From NCBI GenBank assembly GCA_950106755.1, contig OX467082.1, positions 26,660,001 through 26,724,000 of the forward strand: a stretch of DNA of 64,000 nt, given 5' to 3'. The notes beneath the pieces are model-generated. The model was not told the origin of the DNA. It did no database searches and saw only the letters and a list, made by a program, of their open reading frames with translations. The position numbers and the translations under genes were made by a program. This document shows, one piece after another, positions 34,645-54,974 of the stretch; within the stretch, counting starts at the first letter, position 1, and each line of letters begins with the position of its first letter. Source of the stretch: Climacium dendroides (Eukaryota > Streptophyta > Bryopsida > Hypnales > Climaciaceae).

Positions 34645-36480
34645 TTAGCAAACTCAAGAGAAATGTAACCCAAGTGGTTTTGTGAATTTTTCAAGACTCT
34701 AATAATATATTGTAAATGTTTAAAGTTGAAAATAGTGAATGTGAACCTATACTTAATTGTAGGCTCGCCTTGAATGAACACCCAACATTTCCTTTTTTGC
34801 AATACACCACTATAACCATGGTCACATTTTGATTGTCTCTTCAAAATTTGGCATCAAACATGGAATAGCTACAGGAATAGCTTTGCATTGCAAAAAACAC
34901 ACTTGTAGACACCTTAAAGCAATGAAGCAAGAAATGTCTCTGAAAGTTTCATTAGTTGCTTTAGAAAACTCTTCATCTTGCATTGGTTGCTTTTCAAAAG
35001 TTGCATTGGTTTTGAATCATGCAAGTGTTTATTTAAGATCGTTTTTTGGGTGTTGAACAAAATGTGTTGCAATTAGGTACTTCTACCTTGATTACTAAAT
35101 TCTAAAGGCCCTCTTTGAGCTTCTTTGGAATCTAAAGCTAACATTTTGATGTTTTATCAATTTTTAAAAATTGTAATGGCTTGAATTCAAACTAGACATA
35201 TTAGATATTACATGGAAAAAGAAAACACAACGATATCACTTACAGATTAAATAATTATAATGTTTGATCATAAAGATGTTAAAATTGTGAAAGTGATTTG
35301 GAATCTTTTAATCTTTTTACATGTCAAATCTAAAATTGAGGTCACCAAAAAATATAAGGGTAAAGGACATAGCATGCGTAATCCAAATTAATTTATGGCT
35401 TTTCAAAATCTTCTCAAATGCAATTTTTAAAATGAATTTCTAATGCAATTTTTCCTCCAAGATTTAGTGTATTTTTGAGGCTCATTTCTAAGAGCGCTCA
35501 ATACCAAAAAATCAAGATTTGAAACAGACACCCTTACACAAAATCTTGAATAGAAAAATAATAATCATTAATTTTTAAAATTGGATTTTTAATGCTAAAA
35601 CCTCCCTATATTGGGGTCAAGTTTCATTTAAGTTAATACAAAATCATTTCTTTTCAAGTTGAGTATCCTTTCATTAACTCAATTTAGAATTTTTGGATTT
35701 TTACTTTTACAAGATTTGGAAATATTTTGTGACCTTTAGCAAAGTCTTCATATGTAGCTTTACTAAATCTTTCATGACCTTTAGCAATAGGGTCCTCCTA
35801 GCTTAGTAAGTTAGGAGAAGGACTCATTAAGTTTCATTCTCTTTCAATGAATACAATATCTTGTCAAGGAAGAAAAAACGACTATTAAGCTTAGTAAGCT
35901 TATGTATTCCATGATTTTTTTACATTTATAAAGCAATAACCTTGCTATATTCATATATATATATATATATATAAGTTTTCATTTTTCATTGATTTTTTTA
36001 GAATACAAATTATTTTTATTAACATTTTCTACACTATTCAATTATGTCATGTTATAATTTTGAAAAGTTCATTATATGCCATATTTATTTATATTTTGAA
36101 CTATTTTTTTAATGAATCTAATCCTAGCATAGGGTAGACTTGAAAAAGAATTCATCTAAAAAAACTAATAAAACTAGTAACTTAGTATGGTTTTATTTAA
36201 CTTCAAATTTTTGTGAATATGATAATTTGGTGCCTCATGCATTTAGAGGGTAATAGGAAGGATAAATTAGAAAAGTAGAAAAAATCTCCATATAAGAGAA
36301 CTTTCGCTTGACAACTAATCATGTGGAAGTCTAGCTTTTGAAGAGCAAGAAGAAATGAAAATTCTCTATTGCTTTAGAGCATCACCATTGTTTCACTATA
36401 AGAAGGCCCAACCTAGGTAAAGTATGTCCAACCTTAATTTTGTCCCCTAATGATTACATGCTAACATTTAGACTCACCCT
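34645..36480. other. Intergenic, no gene seen
   Basis: AT-rich, with a short AT run at 35955-35973. Open frames are short and show no recognisable domain. Confidence 0.4.
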
Positions 36481-37002
36481 CAGGGGGTGCACTTAGTTCT
36501 ATTACAACAAATCACGTGTGAATAAGTGGTTTCTAATAAACTATAATTTTAACTTCAAATTTTGAGCATTGTTTATCAATGCCTATAGGATTCTACTCCC
36601 AGAATTTCAAACTCAAATAAAATATGGAATGATTTCTAGAAGAGGTTAAAAATGCACTAAAATGACATGTTTTTTAACTCAAATATTTTTAAAGAACACA
36701 TTTAGATGACCATTGAATTAATATTCAACTCAAAATGAGCTTTCAATAGAAAGTTATTTTTAAGAATTTTTTGTTCATTTTTTAAACAGTTTTTTTAATA
36801 TAATTTAGGGGTGTGAAAGTCATTTTTTAGTTCTACAGTGTATCTTTTTACTTCAAAAATTTGTAAATAATTATTATTAAAAAATAAAAATATCAATAAT
36901 TCAAAACATAAACTTTCAAAGTAGAAAAATCTATTCATATTTTTTAATTTAATTTAATTTAAAATTCAAAAAGTATATAGGGGGTCCAAAGTTTTGTTTG
37001 CA
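36481..37002. mobile_element. hAT-like non-autonomous element, copy B, right end missing
   Basis: The left end cagggggtgcacttagttct matches copy C (58143) almost exactly, and the interior follows copies A and C. Similarity stops after 'gtccaaagttttgtttgcat', before the 'gtgcacccccc' terminus seen in A and C. The right terminus has therefore been lost and no target duplication can be read. Confidence 0.7.
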
Positions 37003-38650
37003 TGTAGCTTTTAGTAGACACTCTAAGTGACTTATATCACAAAGTTTATAAGCTCCTAAATCCTAAAGTGACTAGCTCCATATACATAGAGGCTATTTTT
37101 CTTAGCTTATTTAGTTATTGATGCTAATTTATCCCTTCCATGAATGGTCCCTCTACAATTGTATCTTCTTTGACACACCTAATCTACAATAAATATAAAA
37201 GTGAAAACAAATCATTTTTTGCATTTGATCTACATCCATTTTCATAAGTGGAAAGGATACAAAACATCCTCACCGGTGTTCTAGGGTTAATTTATAAATG
37301 TGCATTCGCACCTAAGGGACATATTGTAATGATGAGTGATGAAAATATTTATAAATGCTCACAAGTGCATGAGTTCAAAACAAATTTGCTTGTTATATCT
37401 AACTAAAGCTTTAACCAACAAACAAGCAAATCAACTTTCACATTCAATTTTGAAGTCATATGACATGCAAAGCTACCTTAGTATATATTTAGGGGTCTAA
37501 CAAATATAACTTTTCAAAGAATATTCTATTGCATGGGAGATTATTACTCCACAAGGTCATGCTCAACAAAATGGAGTCTAGAAATACTTCTATATAGTAC
37601 TTGACTCATGAGTATATGGAAAAATGAGTGACCAAGTTGTTGGCCAAGTCACTTGATTCACTTATGAGTATGTGTAAATGTCCTATGAGAGGAATAAAAA
37701 GTTTCTTAATTTGACGAAGGATTGAAATGGATAGTGAACAGGAATTTTAGAAGAAGTACAAATTAGGGCATTTGATTGGAGATGCTACTAGAAGAATCAC
37801 CCTAAAAAAAACTGAAGGTTGAGTAATAGGTTTTAGAAAGCCTAATTTAGAATGCAACATTGTGTCTTTTATGTATTTGTTTGGAAGGTATATGATTTGA
37901 GGAATATATAGTAGTAGTGACTCACAATAATTTGTGCTTATCCCGTGCAAGATCTACTAGTACATGATACTCCCAATTTGTACACCTATTAAATTTCTCA
38001 GAAGCTGTAAAATCTAGTCTTATATTCTATGCACCTGGTGTTGTAATTTGAGCTTGATAAAGTTTTAATATTAATATGGCATTCAAATAAAAAAATGCTA
38101 TTTTGTTGAATTTTGAATCCAATGGTGTACAATATGACTTCCCATAATTTAGTACATGACTTCTATTCAAAGACTCAAATATGGTACCATATACTTGTGG
38201 ATGATTTTATTTAGGTTGCAATGAACACATGTAATGTTCTTCATTGATTTTAGTGATATAAAATTTGGAACCTTTATGGTCAATGAAATTGGCTAAAAAA
38301 ATATCAACAAAACTGTGGACAATCATTTTGGTGCCCGCACACCTTTTACTTAGGGTGAAGATAACTACACCTAAAATTGTCTGCATAAGTAATAGAATAA
38401 ACTTTTGCGCTGGATTCTGCTATTTTAATCATGGCAATGGGGGCGACAGAGCTTGAAATTGAAAAGTTGCATTGCAGATCATCAGCTTCAAAACTGAGAG
38501 CAAATTCCACCTCAGAATTTGTCTGCAGAGTGGAATTCTGCTGAAAAAAAATATAAAAATGTTGAGGTAACATGTAGAAAACTAGAATCTAAAATAAACT
38601 CCTCTTAGAATTCATTTTGAAATATTTGAAATTCTGTCAATAGAAAAATT
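37003..38650. other. Intergenic, no gene seen
   Basis: AT-rich sequence without recognisable coding, RNA or repeat structure beyond short A/T runs. Confidence 0.4.
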
Positions 38651-38796
38651 AATAAATTATACTCCCTTTTGTTTCTAATTAATAAATTATACTCTCTTTT
38701 GTTTCTAATTAATAAATTATACTCCCTTTGTTTCTAAATAATACTAGTATCTCCTTTGTAAAACACAAAGTAAACTATTGAAAAATAGAGGGAGTA
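38651..38796. mobile_element. Stowaway-like MITE with triplicated left end
   Basis: 'tactccctttgtttctaaata' at 38720 faces 'attgaaaaatagagggagta' ending at 38796. The arms are inverted over about 21 bp with four mismatches and flanked by TA, giving a 73-bp element at 38722-38794. CTCCCT...AGGGAG with a TA duplication is the Stowaway (Tc1/mariner MITE) hallmark. Two further copies of the left end precede it in exact 30-bp steps (38651, 38681, 38711). Confidence 0.7.
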
Positions 38797-41188
38797 GAAA
38801 GTTACTTCATGGGGAAGTTCCCCTCTAAATGAAAAGAAATGGAACTTGTTATCCTAGAGATTTTTAAATTTTTATCCTAGAGATTTTTAAATTTAGGTTG
38901 CACAAAGCATCAAGACAAAACATTGCTTTTGTATAAAGTATGTATTGTAGCCCATTGTGAGTTTTTGCTTTTAATTTTTTTTGGAGGGTAGGGAGCCAAT
39001 TTCCTTGATAGATCCCTCTCCCTCCAATATCATTTTCTCTCCTAATTTTCACTTTCATCATTTGAGCAATTTTTCAAAGTTTTAAACAATAGTGCATTAT
39101 GACAAAAAAAATTGGTGACTTGTAGTGTACGAACTCCTAGATTCTAAAAAATTCTTGGATTTTGGAGGGAGTGCCACTCTCCCCCAAATAAATGAAAATG
39201 AGTGGTTGTCCTTCTTTATAGGGATATTGCTTAAAATCATAATCTTAGTTGTGAAGTTCATATCCCATATTTTGAATATAATGATGATATTTTAGGAGTG
39301 ATGCTTTATTTAAATAACTCCTCGCAATGAACTCATTCCAATGATTTTCCAAACTAGTTCAAGAATAGTATGGATAGTATATTTCCTACAAGTCTTGAAA
39401 CTTATAGATGTTCTTGAAAGAAAATAAATTAAATCCTAATTTAAAAACTTAACTTTGAAAGAATGAGACATATCACCAAGGACTTTGTCAAAAATGATCT
39501 GATTATTGAATCAACATGTGCATTCTTCATTTATATAGAAATCTTGAAATTCATCCTTTGTCTATTTTTTGACCTTAGTCTACTAGAATTAGACTTTAAA
39601 AAATGGACCTATGTCCATGGATTCAAGCTTCATAATCTTCTTCTTTGTGTTGATGCAATTGTGCAACTAAATATGAATAAATTTTTTTCCAAAGAGGAAG
39701 TGTTGAAGAAGGATAATTTCCTATTGGAGATTACCCAATTTAGTATAATAAGTTCGTTCTGAGGGAGATGGTTAAGTAGGATTAATTTGCTAATAGGACT
39801 AATTTCTAAAATAGGAAATTCAATTTTCAAATAGAAAACCAAGATCCAATTTAGAAATTTAGCAATCATTGAGACTACAACGACATCACAAAATAAATTC
39901 ACATACATCAAATTGATTTTAAAATATTTTTATTTCTTTATTATTATAATTTTTTTATAACTCCAAATTGGTGATGAAATCACCGTTTACAATTCAATCA
40001 TTGTTCTACTTCTCATAGCATACAACTACCTTCATCATTTGAATCTTGCAATTCCAACTTGCTAATCTCAAATCCAATTCCTTTCTTTCTCCACTATCTA
40101 ATGACAATCTTCAATTTCAGCACATACTTCCAACTAGGACACAGACACACTCAAACCGATCCGACCTTGGATCAACATCAACTAACGTAGATACACTTCC
40201 CAACTGGGAACCACACGCACTCAAACACAAACACACAAGAAAACAAATACGTAGCCTCGACCGACTGGGACACGCATTGGAAATTCACTCGACAATGGGT
40301 AAAAGAAAATGAAAGAAAAATCAGACCAAATAGGAGCCGAGAGAGACGAAGACCAACTACCTCAACCAACTCTTCAACCAACTATACAACAAGACAACTT
40401 CCAATTGGAACTAAATCATATGACCAAAACACCTAATTGGACCATAAGACAACCAAACTACTAGCAAAAGCTCTCTCATTACACCACAAAATAGCTCAAA
40501 AATTTACAAATGATAATTCCGATTCGGTTATCTACATAGCCCTACACTCAGTTGTTTGCGTCCCCGCCAAACTTTCAATTTGGTCTTTTATTTGTCAACT
40601 TTTGTTTTCACATCAATATTGGTACCAACTTGAGCTTGGATTCCTGCTCCTCTTGTCACAACCCATTAGCTAGCTTATACACTCTTCCATTATTTTTGTC
40701 TGATAAACGCAAAACCCCCCCATCTTTTGACCTTTCAGAGTACCCAAAGCAACACATGAATCTCCAATCAAGATGTAATGAGCATCAGAAACTCTGTGAT
40801 GCATACCAACTCCAAATTTCTTGAATTTTGAATCTTTTAAATTAATTTTTTTTAAATTTAATTAAATTTAATTAAATTTAATTTTTTGCACAATAGTAAT
40901 GAATCATTTTCAAAGTTTCTATATTAGAATTAATGTTGAACCCAATTGAATTTTTTTTTCACTTTTATTGATTTTACAATTTTTCATATCATTTAAAAAT
41001 AAATAAATAATAATAATTTTAGAATATACTCAATCAATCCATTTTTTTCACATAATAATATGATAAATTTTTTCATATATAAAATCATCTTCAATCATTT
41101 TACTAATTCTTTTAATTTTTGATCTTCTGCTTTCATTTTCAATCATTTGCACTTTATCAAATAATACAATTCAAATGTAATAAAGGAT
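38797..41188. other. Intergenic, no gene seen
   Basis: AT-rich. A phrase 'acttccaactaggacacag' and a related 'cttcccaactgggaaccaca' about 60 bp apart (40128-40210) form a weak duplication. Runs of 'aatttaatta' occur at 40840-40885. No pol-like reading was found downstream of the gag-like frame on the minus strand. Confidence 0.4.
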
Positions 41189-42382
41189 TTATATTCCGGG
41201 ATTCCAAACAATTGGATTTCTTTCAAATTTATAAATACCACATTTTTTATGAAGAATAATTGCAATGATCAATTGATCCAAATGATAGACTCTATTTTCC
41301 TTTACAAACAAAGCTATATATGATATGTAATCAATTATAATCCATTCTATATTAGTTTTTTGAAATTTATAATTACTTGAATTAATAGAATTACTATTGT
41401 TGAATTTATTCATTTCCATTTTTGAGTTTATAAATCCATGTCTTCCAAATGCATATCCTTTGCAACAAGTAATCTTTAAATTTCTTTTAGAATAAATATT
41501 GATAAAAATAGCTTCATTCATATATTGTGTCTTTTTGTTTTTGAAATCTATAATATTTACTTTGTTTTGATTTTTTAAATTCATATGCTTATCCATAATT
41601 TTGTCACCTCTCACAACAACCGTTTTTACATATATTTGCAGCATGAAAATATTGGAATCCCTTAATTTATTATTTACCTCATAAATATCGTCCTTTGAAA
41701 TTATGCCGTTACATAATTCATGATCCAAATTTTTCTCATTAATTGTATTTGGATATAACTTCAGTTCTCTTGAATCAAATTTATTTTCAATATTTTTCAT
41801 TTGATTTATGTATTTATATGTAATATAAAGAATTCCAAGGATATTTAGCACAACATAATTTTTAATTTTATTTTGTTTCAAGTTATTATGAGTTTTTAAT
41901 TTCATTTCAATAGCTTCAACATTGATTTTTGTATCTTTGAATGCATTGTCTAAATTGATCATTTCTTCTTTTAAATATCTCATCTCATCAAAAATACAAG
42001 AAGTCATCTTATTTATACCATGCATTTCTTCTTCCATTAGTTTTTCAAATTTTTTCAATTTTTCTTTTTCCAATACCATATCATTTCTAAAAGCCTCATT
42101 TTTGAAGATGAGATTATCTCTTTCACATATGACAATTGTTAGCTTATTATTCACATCTTCTACTTCCAAAGATAATGCACCAATTTGTTTTTGCAATACA
42201 ATTTCATTATCAACCAAAGTTTTATTTTTCTTACATGTATCAAGAAACATTGATCTTGCTGATGATAAAAGATTTTCTAAATTTTTCTTTTCTCTACAAT
42301 AATTCAATTTTAGATTATTCAATTTAAGCTTCAAATTATTAGTCACTTCAAAATGGTTTAGTTTTTTAATCAATAGGTGCAT
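41189..42382 (-). CDS. 397-codon coiled-coil protein with decayed CCHC knuckle, gag-like
   Basis: This long uninterrupted minus-strand frame lies in very AT-rich DNA, rich in Lys, Asn, Ile and Glu. Residues about 10-170 look like a coiled coil (for example VLEKEKLKKFEKLMEEEM). At 307-320 it reads C-K-G-Y-A-F-G-R-H-G-F-I-N-S, which has exact CCHC zinc-knuckle spacing (C-x2-C-x4-H-x4-C) with the second and fourth Cys replaced by Tyr and Ser. A coiled coil, then a knuckle, then an asparagine-rich tail is the layout of many plant Copia-type gag proteins. No protease, integrase or reverse transcriptase follows. It could be a decayed gag that happens to lack stops, a gag-derived host gene, or a chance frame. 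No function is claimed. Confidence 0.45.
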   Translation of the reverse strand: MHLLIKKLNHFEVTNNLKLKLNNLKLNYCREKKNLENLLSSARSMFLDTCKKNKTLVDNEIVLQKQIGALSLEVEDVNNKLTIVICERDNLIFKNEAFRNDMVLEKEKLKKFEKLMEEEMHGINKMTSCIFDEMRYLKEEMINLDNAFKDTKINVEAIEMKLKTHNNLKQNKIKNYVVLNILGILYITYKYINQMKNIENKFDSRELKLYPNTINEKNLDHELCNGIISKDDIYEVNNKLRDSNIFMLQIYVKTVVVRGDKIMDKHMNLKNQNKVNIIDFKNKKTQYMNEAIFINIYSKRNLKITCCKGYAFGRHGFINSKMEMNKFNNSNSINSSNYKFQKTNIEWIIIDYISYIALFVKENRVYHLDQLIIAIILHKKCGIYKFERNPIVWNPGI

Positions 42383-43312
42383 TCTTCATTTCTACAATGA
42401 TCTTGGAAAGTCATCCATCAACTACTTCTTGACCTTAACATCCTTATAAGGTTAGTAAAATAAATCATGCTTATAATCAAATGACTTCAAGATTTTTTTG
42501 TGGAAAAGAACTTCACCTTACCATGAGGACCTATGAGATATAACTTCCATGTATCATACAGATTTTTAATTTAGAGTTTGAAATCTTCAACATGCCAATA
42601 AATATATTATAGAGGCAAACAAATTTTAAGACTTCTACTATATATAATCTTCTAAGATTTCATGTTTGCTAATAGTGAAATGCCTTGAAGGACAAAAAGT
42701 GTTCAATGAATGACCTTCAAAATATCATTACAAACACAAAATGCACCTATTCATCAATAGCATAACTGGTTTGGGTGATCTACCTAGGTGATAGGCCCTT
42801 GCAGGAATAAAAAAAATGAATGCTTTCAGGGTTCCAGTCCACCCAAAACAAAGAAGCCAAAATCATGTCCAACCAAATGATCAATATGCTGATGGAAATA
42901 TTTGGATCAACCTCATTTGTTAGTAGTACCATTAACATCAACACCAAAAAAAACCCCAGTAACTTATACTATCAATACATTATTTAACTTCAGTGTACAC
43001 ACAAAGTTGACCCATCCATTTCAAGTGCATGGCTTAGGACATCTCTGGAAACTATACAAACGTCTACTAGTACCGACGCATCACATAAATTTGCCTGCGT
43101 CCCCGAGTGTGGGTATTTTCATACAGAACCCAAACAAAGAACTCTAGTCACACAATGCAGTTTTCAAGGCACTGTATCACTTCAACCTCTTCATACCGAG
43201 ACCTGGTATAAACCAACTGAAGGACAGATATATGGACATTCTTACTTCACATAACATAACTGGGGATTATGTTCGACAACCTCCTCAAGTTTCCCTGCTC
43301 CGCCAGAATCCT
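42383..43312. other. Intergenic, includes NADP-ME 3' end
   Basis: Holds the 5' side of the gag-like frame and the 3' end of the malic enzyme gene, which read the same way. Apart from an 'attcttcatttctacaatgat' phrase that resembles 39520-39580, I see nothing. Confidence 0.4.
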
Positions 43313-50705
<7,393 letters not shown>

Positions 50706-51669
50706 CACAGAAGTGTGTAATTTGCTAACAATTTCCGACAAAAATGCAAACAATTATTAACCACGGCAGCGATAATCAACTTCCAACATGAAAACCGGTT
50801 TTCAAAACAGCAAGAGAGATTCAAAACACACATAACCGTGACATGTTATCCACTCCGATCCTGCGAAGGACAAAACACTCAAGCTAGATGGAAACGTTGA
50901 GATTCTTCTCGTATATATGAACTAAATGGCTATCTCTGTGACAAGTGGCCCACTACCCAACTGCTTCTCTCCCACCAAAACACCTCAAAAAACAAACGTA
51001 CCAAATCCACACACAACACTCAAACCTGAATTATAACCCAAGCAAACCGACCGGTGTTGAAGAATCCCACAATTCAGCAGCAGCTCGCAGCCTACATAAT
51101 TATACTTACCGAGTAGTGAAGATCAACAAAATGAGAACCTCAACCCCAGGATTTCCAAGCAAACACTCACACTAAATAGACGGAAGACCGAAGCTAGTCT
51201 CGAATACAGCTGCTGCTCTTTGTACGTTACTGTGAGCACACTGTCAAGAGAACTGAAAGCACCTCCTGCAAAAAGGATAGTAGTCAGAATATCCCCGTTT
51301 GTACAACATCCACTACTCTTTCCATCTCCGAAACAACTGCGGGAATTTCCAATGAAAACCACACTGGCAATTAAAGCTTGGTGCAGTCGTACAATACTGG
51401 AATCTTGACAATCCCCACGTTATTCAACTAGTACAAGAGATGCCACTTTCTATTTTATAATGCACTTTTTGCTCCTGCCTAGAAATCGTGTTCACTTTAT
51501 TGCTTTAATTTGCTGTTCTGTGTCGAGGAAGTCACTATAATGTTAGATACTGTTTCAAGCCGTAGAAAATGTGATACAACAATGAGTGACGGCATCTCGC
51601 ACTACAGTACTAAACTTACTTGACTTGAGTTCCACTTGTGCATCTTAGTTTGGTCCGACTTGTTAGTGT
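50706..51669. other. 5' region of the NADP-ME gene
   Basis: Upstream of the malic enzyme start on the minus strand. A TATATA word lies near 50912-50917 (antisense of 'cgtatatatgaac'), about 210 bp before the ATG. The region holds promoter and leader. No other gene is evident. Confidence 0.45.
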
Positions 51670-51906
51670 TCAGTTATTACGGAGCCATGGAGCTTCATTT
51701 GGTGCCGCATTCGAGGCGAGAGTTTCGTAGCAAGGGATGGAATCCTTCAATTCCTTGATATCGTGGACCAAGGCTGACGCAACCAATCCAAAGCCCAAGG
51801 AGGTGCAGAGCTGGGCCCATCTGGAAGATGAAGACGTGCTTTCCTTATAATCCTTTCTATCCCAGATTCCTTCACTTCCGCTCCGCTTGAGGATGATTTG
51901 GGACAT
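51670..51906 (-). CDS. Possible small protein, 78 aa, unknown
   Basis: From ATG 51906 the frame reads MSQIILKRSGSEGIWDRKDY, a Ser/Lys-rich part, then LCTSLGFGLVASALVHDIKE and ends ASNAAPNEAPWLRNN. Composition is balanced and GC content is higher than in the surroundings, which suggests selection on protein, but I recognise no family. The internal 'cttccag' could be a splice acceptor, so it may be the last exon of a gene extending to 52.1 kb. It lies upstream of NADP-ME in the same direction. Confidence 0.3.
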   Translation of the reverse strand: MSQIILKRSGSEGIWDRKDYKESTSSSSRWAQLCTSLGFGLVASALVHDIKELKDSIPCYETLASNAAPNEAPWLRNN

Positions 51907-53810
51907 GAGCAACGTCAGCTTGCATCATCAGAAAAAGTTGCGCCCTCAAGAGTTCACATACAAAGCTATTTATTGAAGGCTCAAGATGATGGCCTAAGTA
52001 CACAAATATGTACTCCATGTGTCCCAAATAGATCTTCTTGTTGGTATGGATTGTTTTTTCCAAAATGGTCTTTGTGTGTGACGTGGGAGGAAGGGTCCGC
52101 ACTTTTTGAAAATGTCAAGAATGCATGACCCAAAGCGGCTTTGGTCTTACTACTATAGACGGGTGATTGCAAGAAACACCTGTCGATTTTGTTGCGTTTT
52201 CACAGTACTCATGGTTTTTCTTCTGTAGTACTTTAAAAATAGAAAATTAATTTTTTTTAAATTAAAAAAATATGAATTATGTATATACTTCTAAAATGAA
52301 GGTTTGCACGGAAGGAAATGTGTAGGAAAATTCTCTAACTAGGAGAACTTGAAAAGTACCAAATCTCAAGAAAATAGGACTTTTGATGTGAAAATTAGTT
52401 AAAAATAGTAAATACAAGTAAATACAAAAAATAAAAAGTGGGCATTTTTAAGAACTTTATGAAGATGGTCATTCACCAAAAAACTTACAAAAATAATATT
52501 TTATATGTTTCAAAATGCAAGCAGAAGGAAGCTCTCTTCATAGACTTCCACACCACACAAAATTAATTATTTTTAAAAACCCTTCGGTGAAAAGTTGTAT
52601 TTATATGTAAGGAAGAACTCCATATAATTTTCTTGATGTAGGGTATATGAAAAAGTTACTCAAAAGTACTAAAAACCTCCAAATTGGCAAATGTGACATT
52701 TATTTTGGGCCTATTTTTGGATAGTAAATTATTTTTGAAAATTACCAAAAAATCAAGGAAGTTGTAGGATAGTCATGAGTACCTTCCTTGTAAATCTTAA
52801 GTCATTCAAAGTTAAAACACAAAATTTATGGCCAAAAAACAACTCAGCCCGCAATGTGTGACAGAAAATAGTACAAGTGTTTCTTGCAATCACCTCTACA
52901 CTAACTTCATTCCAAACAATGTCATGTATTATTACTTTGTAATGTAGATAGACCATTTCATCAACCATTATCACATGCTCCAAAACCACATGCCCCAAAT
53001 AGAGAGATATTTTGTTGTCATTCAAAAGTTTCTCTAGCCGTGAATGTCACTTAGCTAGTAGTTTCCTTGATATCCTATTCTATCCTTGAACTGGCAATGT
53101 GGAAAGATAGAAGGAAGAACATACACTGCGGGAAGTTTCAACAATGAGTGGCTAGCAATGCTTTATTAAACTTACTCCCAAAATCTCACTTTTCAAAGTG
53201 CCACAACAACATTTTGAAAACTTATTTGAAACTAAAAATTTTAGGATAGTAGGAGTACATCGCACTCTACTAACAATTCAAAACATATTTTAAGAAAAGG
53301 TTATTTTCAGCCTTAATCTAAAATAATTTGTCAAACAAGAAGATCATTTTGGGATGGAGGAAGTACATAATTGTGTCAATACTTTGTATAAATTTCATCA
53401 AGTGCACTAGCCATGAACTTGTCAAAATAAAGAATTCAGTCATAGTACTAAGGACTAAAATGAAAAAAAGTACCTAATGTCTCATTGTCCAATAAAAAGC
53501 ATTTGATTGCACAAACATCATATGGCACTACTACTTAGCTGCACCAAATTTGCCCTTTTCCATACAAAGTATTCCGTCAGTGTACTAAAGATTTGAATGA
53601 CAAGTACTTTGTGTTCCATTGTCCTATAGAAGGCATGCAATTGTGTAAACATGCATTATGATGTCAAAAATAGGGAAAAACTATCATTCCATTCTAAACA
53701 AGTATGCATGTATAGTGGGATATCAATCAAAATGGCATTTTTGAATTTGCAATGAAAGAAATTTCAGTGCTGCCATTTTTGATAGCCTCCTAAGAGCTGA
53801 AAATTGATAT
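51907..53810. other. Intergenic, no gene seen
   Basis: AT-rich. A Stowaway-like terminus ('attttgggatggaggaagta') occurs at 53347-53367 without a clear partner. A second weak one ('ttttaggatagtaggagta') is near 53240. Confidence 0.4.
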
Positions 53811-54290
53811 TTTACCATGAACTTTTTATCACAACATCACCTTTATGTTAATAACACGCATACCAAATTTCAAGGCCAAAGGGTTCATTAAAAAAAAGAT
53901 ACTCGAAATGTACCAACATGTGTAGCTATGAATTTTTTTTCACTACTACCAATTTTGACACCCTTACAAGGGCTGAAAATTTTTTTTACCATGAAATTTT
54001 TGGAACAAGATCTTCTCTATGTTAATAACATGTGTGCCAAATTCGAAGGTCAAAAGATTTATACAAAAAAGGATATCCACAATCTACCAACATGTGTAGT
54101 AGTGGGAAACAATGGGGGAAACCATTTCATTACTACCAACTTTGACACCCTCCCAAGCGTTGAGAAATTGTTTATTTTTACCATGAAATTTTTGGCATAA
54201 GATTTCCTTCATGTTAATAACATGTGTGCCAAATTTCAAGGTCAAAAAATTTATATAAACAAAGATATCCACAATTTACCAACATGTATG
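53811..54290. repeat. Three degenerate tandem units of ~175-192 bp
   Basis: 'taccatgaa(a)tttttgg' followed by 'atgttaataacatgtgtgcc', 'aaatttcaaggtcaaa', 'gatatccacaatctaccaac' and 'actaccaa.tttgacaccct' recurs from about 53812, 53987 and 54179. The array ends where the second Tc1 relic begins, so it may be its 3' flank or part of the same element. Confidence 0.75.
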
Positions 54291-54611
54291 CCCTCCATTT
54301 GTTGCAATCAATGCTTGTAACCTACATTGAGGGCATAGAATGATATAATTGAAGGAATTTTGTACCATTGATTAACCTCTATTCTCTTTCAATAACTATC
54401 TTCAATTTATCTACGTTTTTAGGGCATGTTAGGCCATGTTGCACAGCATCTTTTAAAATCTTCCAAAGGTTCTCAATTGGATTGAGATCGAAAGAGTTTG
54501 GAGTCCAATTGAGCTTTTCTAGAAGGATTAGGGGAGATTTGGGGCTTGTGGAGGTCTATAAGTTCCCGGAATATTAGGAACCTAAGAACTACACTACAAC
54601 AATAGTATGAC

Positions 54612-54737
54612 CAAGGCTTTTTTTTTGGCGAAATTTTGTCAAACTGTCAAAATCTGACCTCTCTAGCTTCATCCCTCCCAAAACTAGCCTCTGTAGTGAG
54701 GACAACAAGGGAGACACTAGTCCAAAAAAAAGTCATG
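54612..54737. mobile_element. Small hAT-like MITE, copy 2 (126 bp), nested in Tc1 relic
   Basis: Starts caaggcttttttttttgg-like and ends ccaaaaaaaagtcatg. It is flanked by exact 8-bp duplications agtatgac (54604-54611 and 54738-54745). It is the reverse-orientation relative of 34029-34157. Its insertion separates the core and C-terminus of the Tc1 relic. Confidence 0.85.
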
Positions 54738-54796
54738 AGTATGACATGGCCGAAAGACTGCCACGTCATATAAAAATATTTAAAAAAATAAAATAA

Positions 54797-54974
<178 letters not shown>

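Noticed and set aside
41922..42302. 126-codon plus-strand frame
   Set aside because: It is antisense shadow of the longer gag-like frame and has no motif of its own.
53170..53367. Stowaway-like termini near 53.17, 53.24 and 53.35 kb
   Set aside because: The ends do not pair into a convincing element with TA on both sides, so they are noted only within the intergenic entry.
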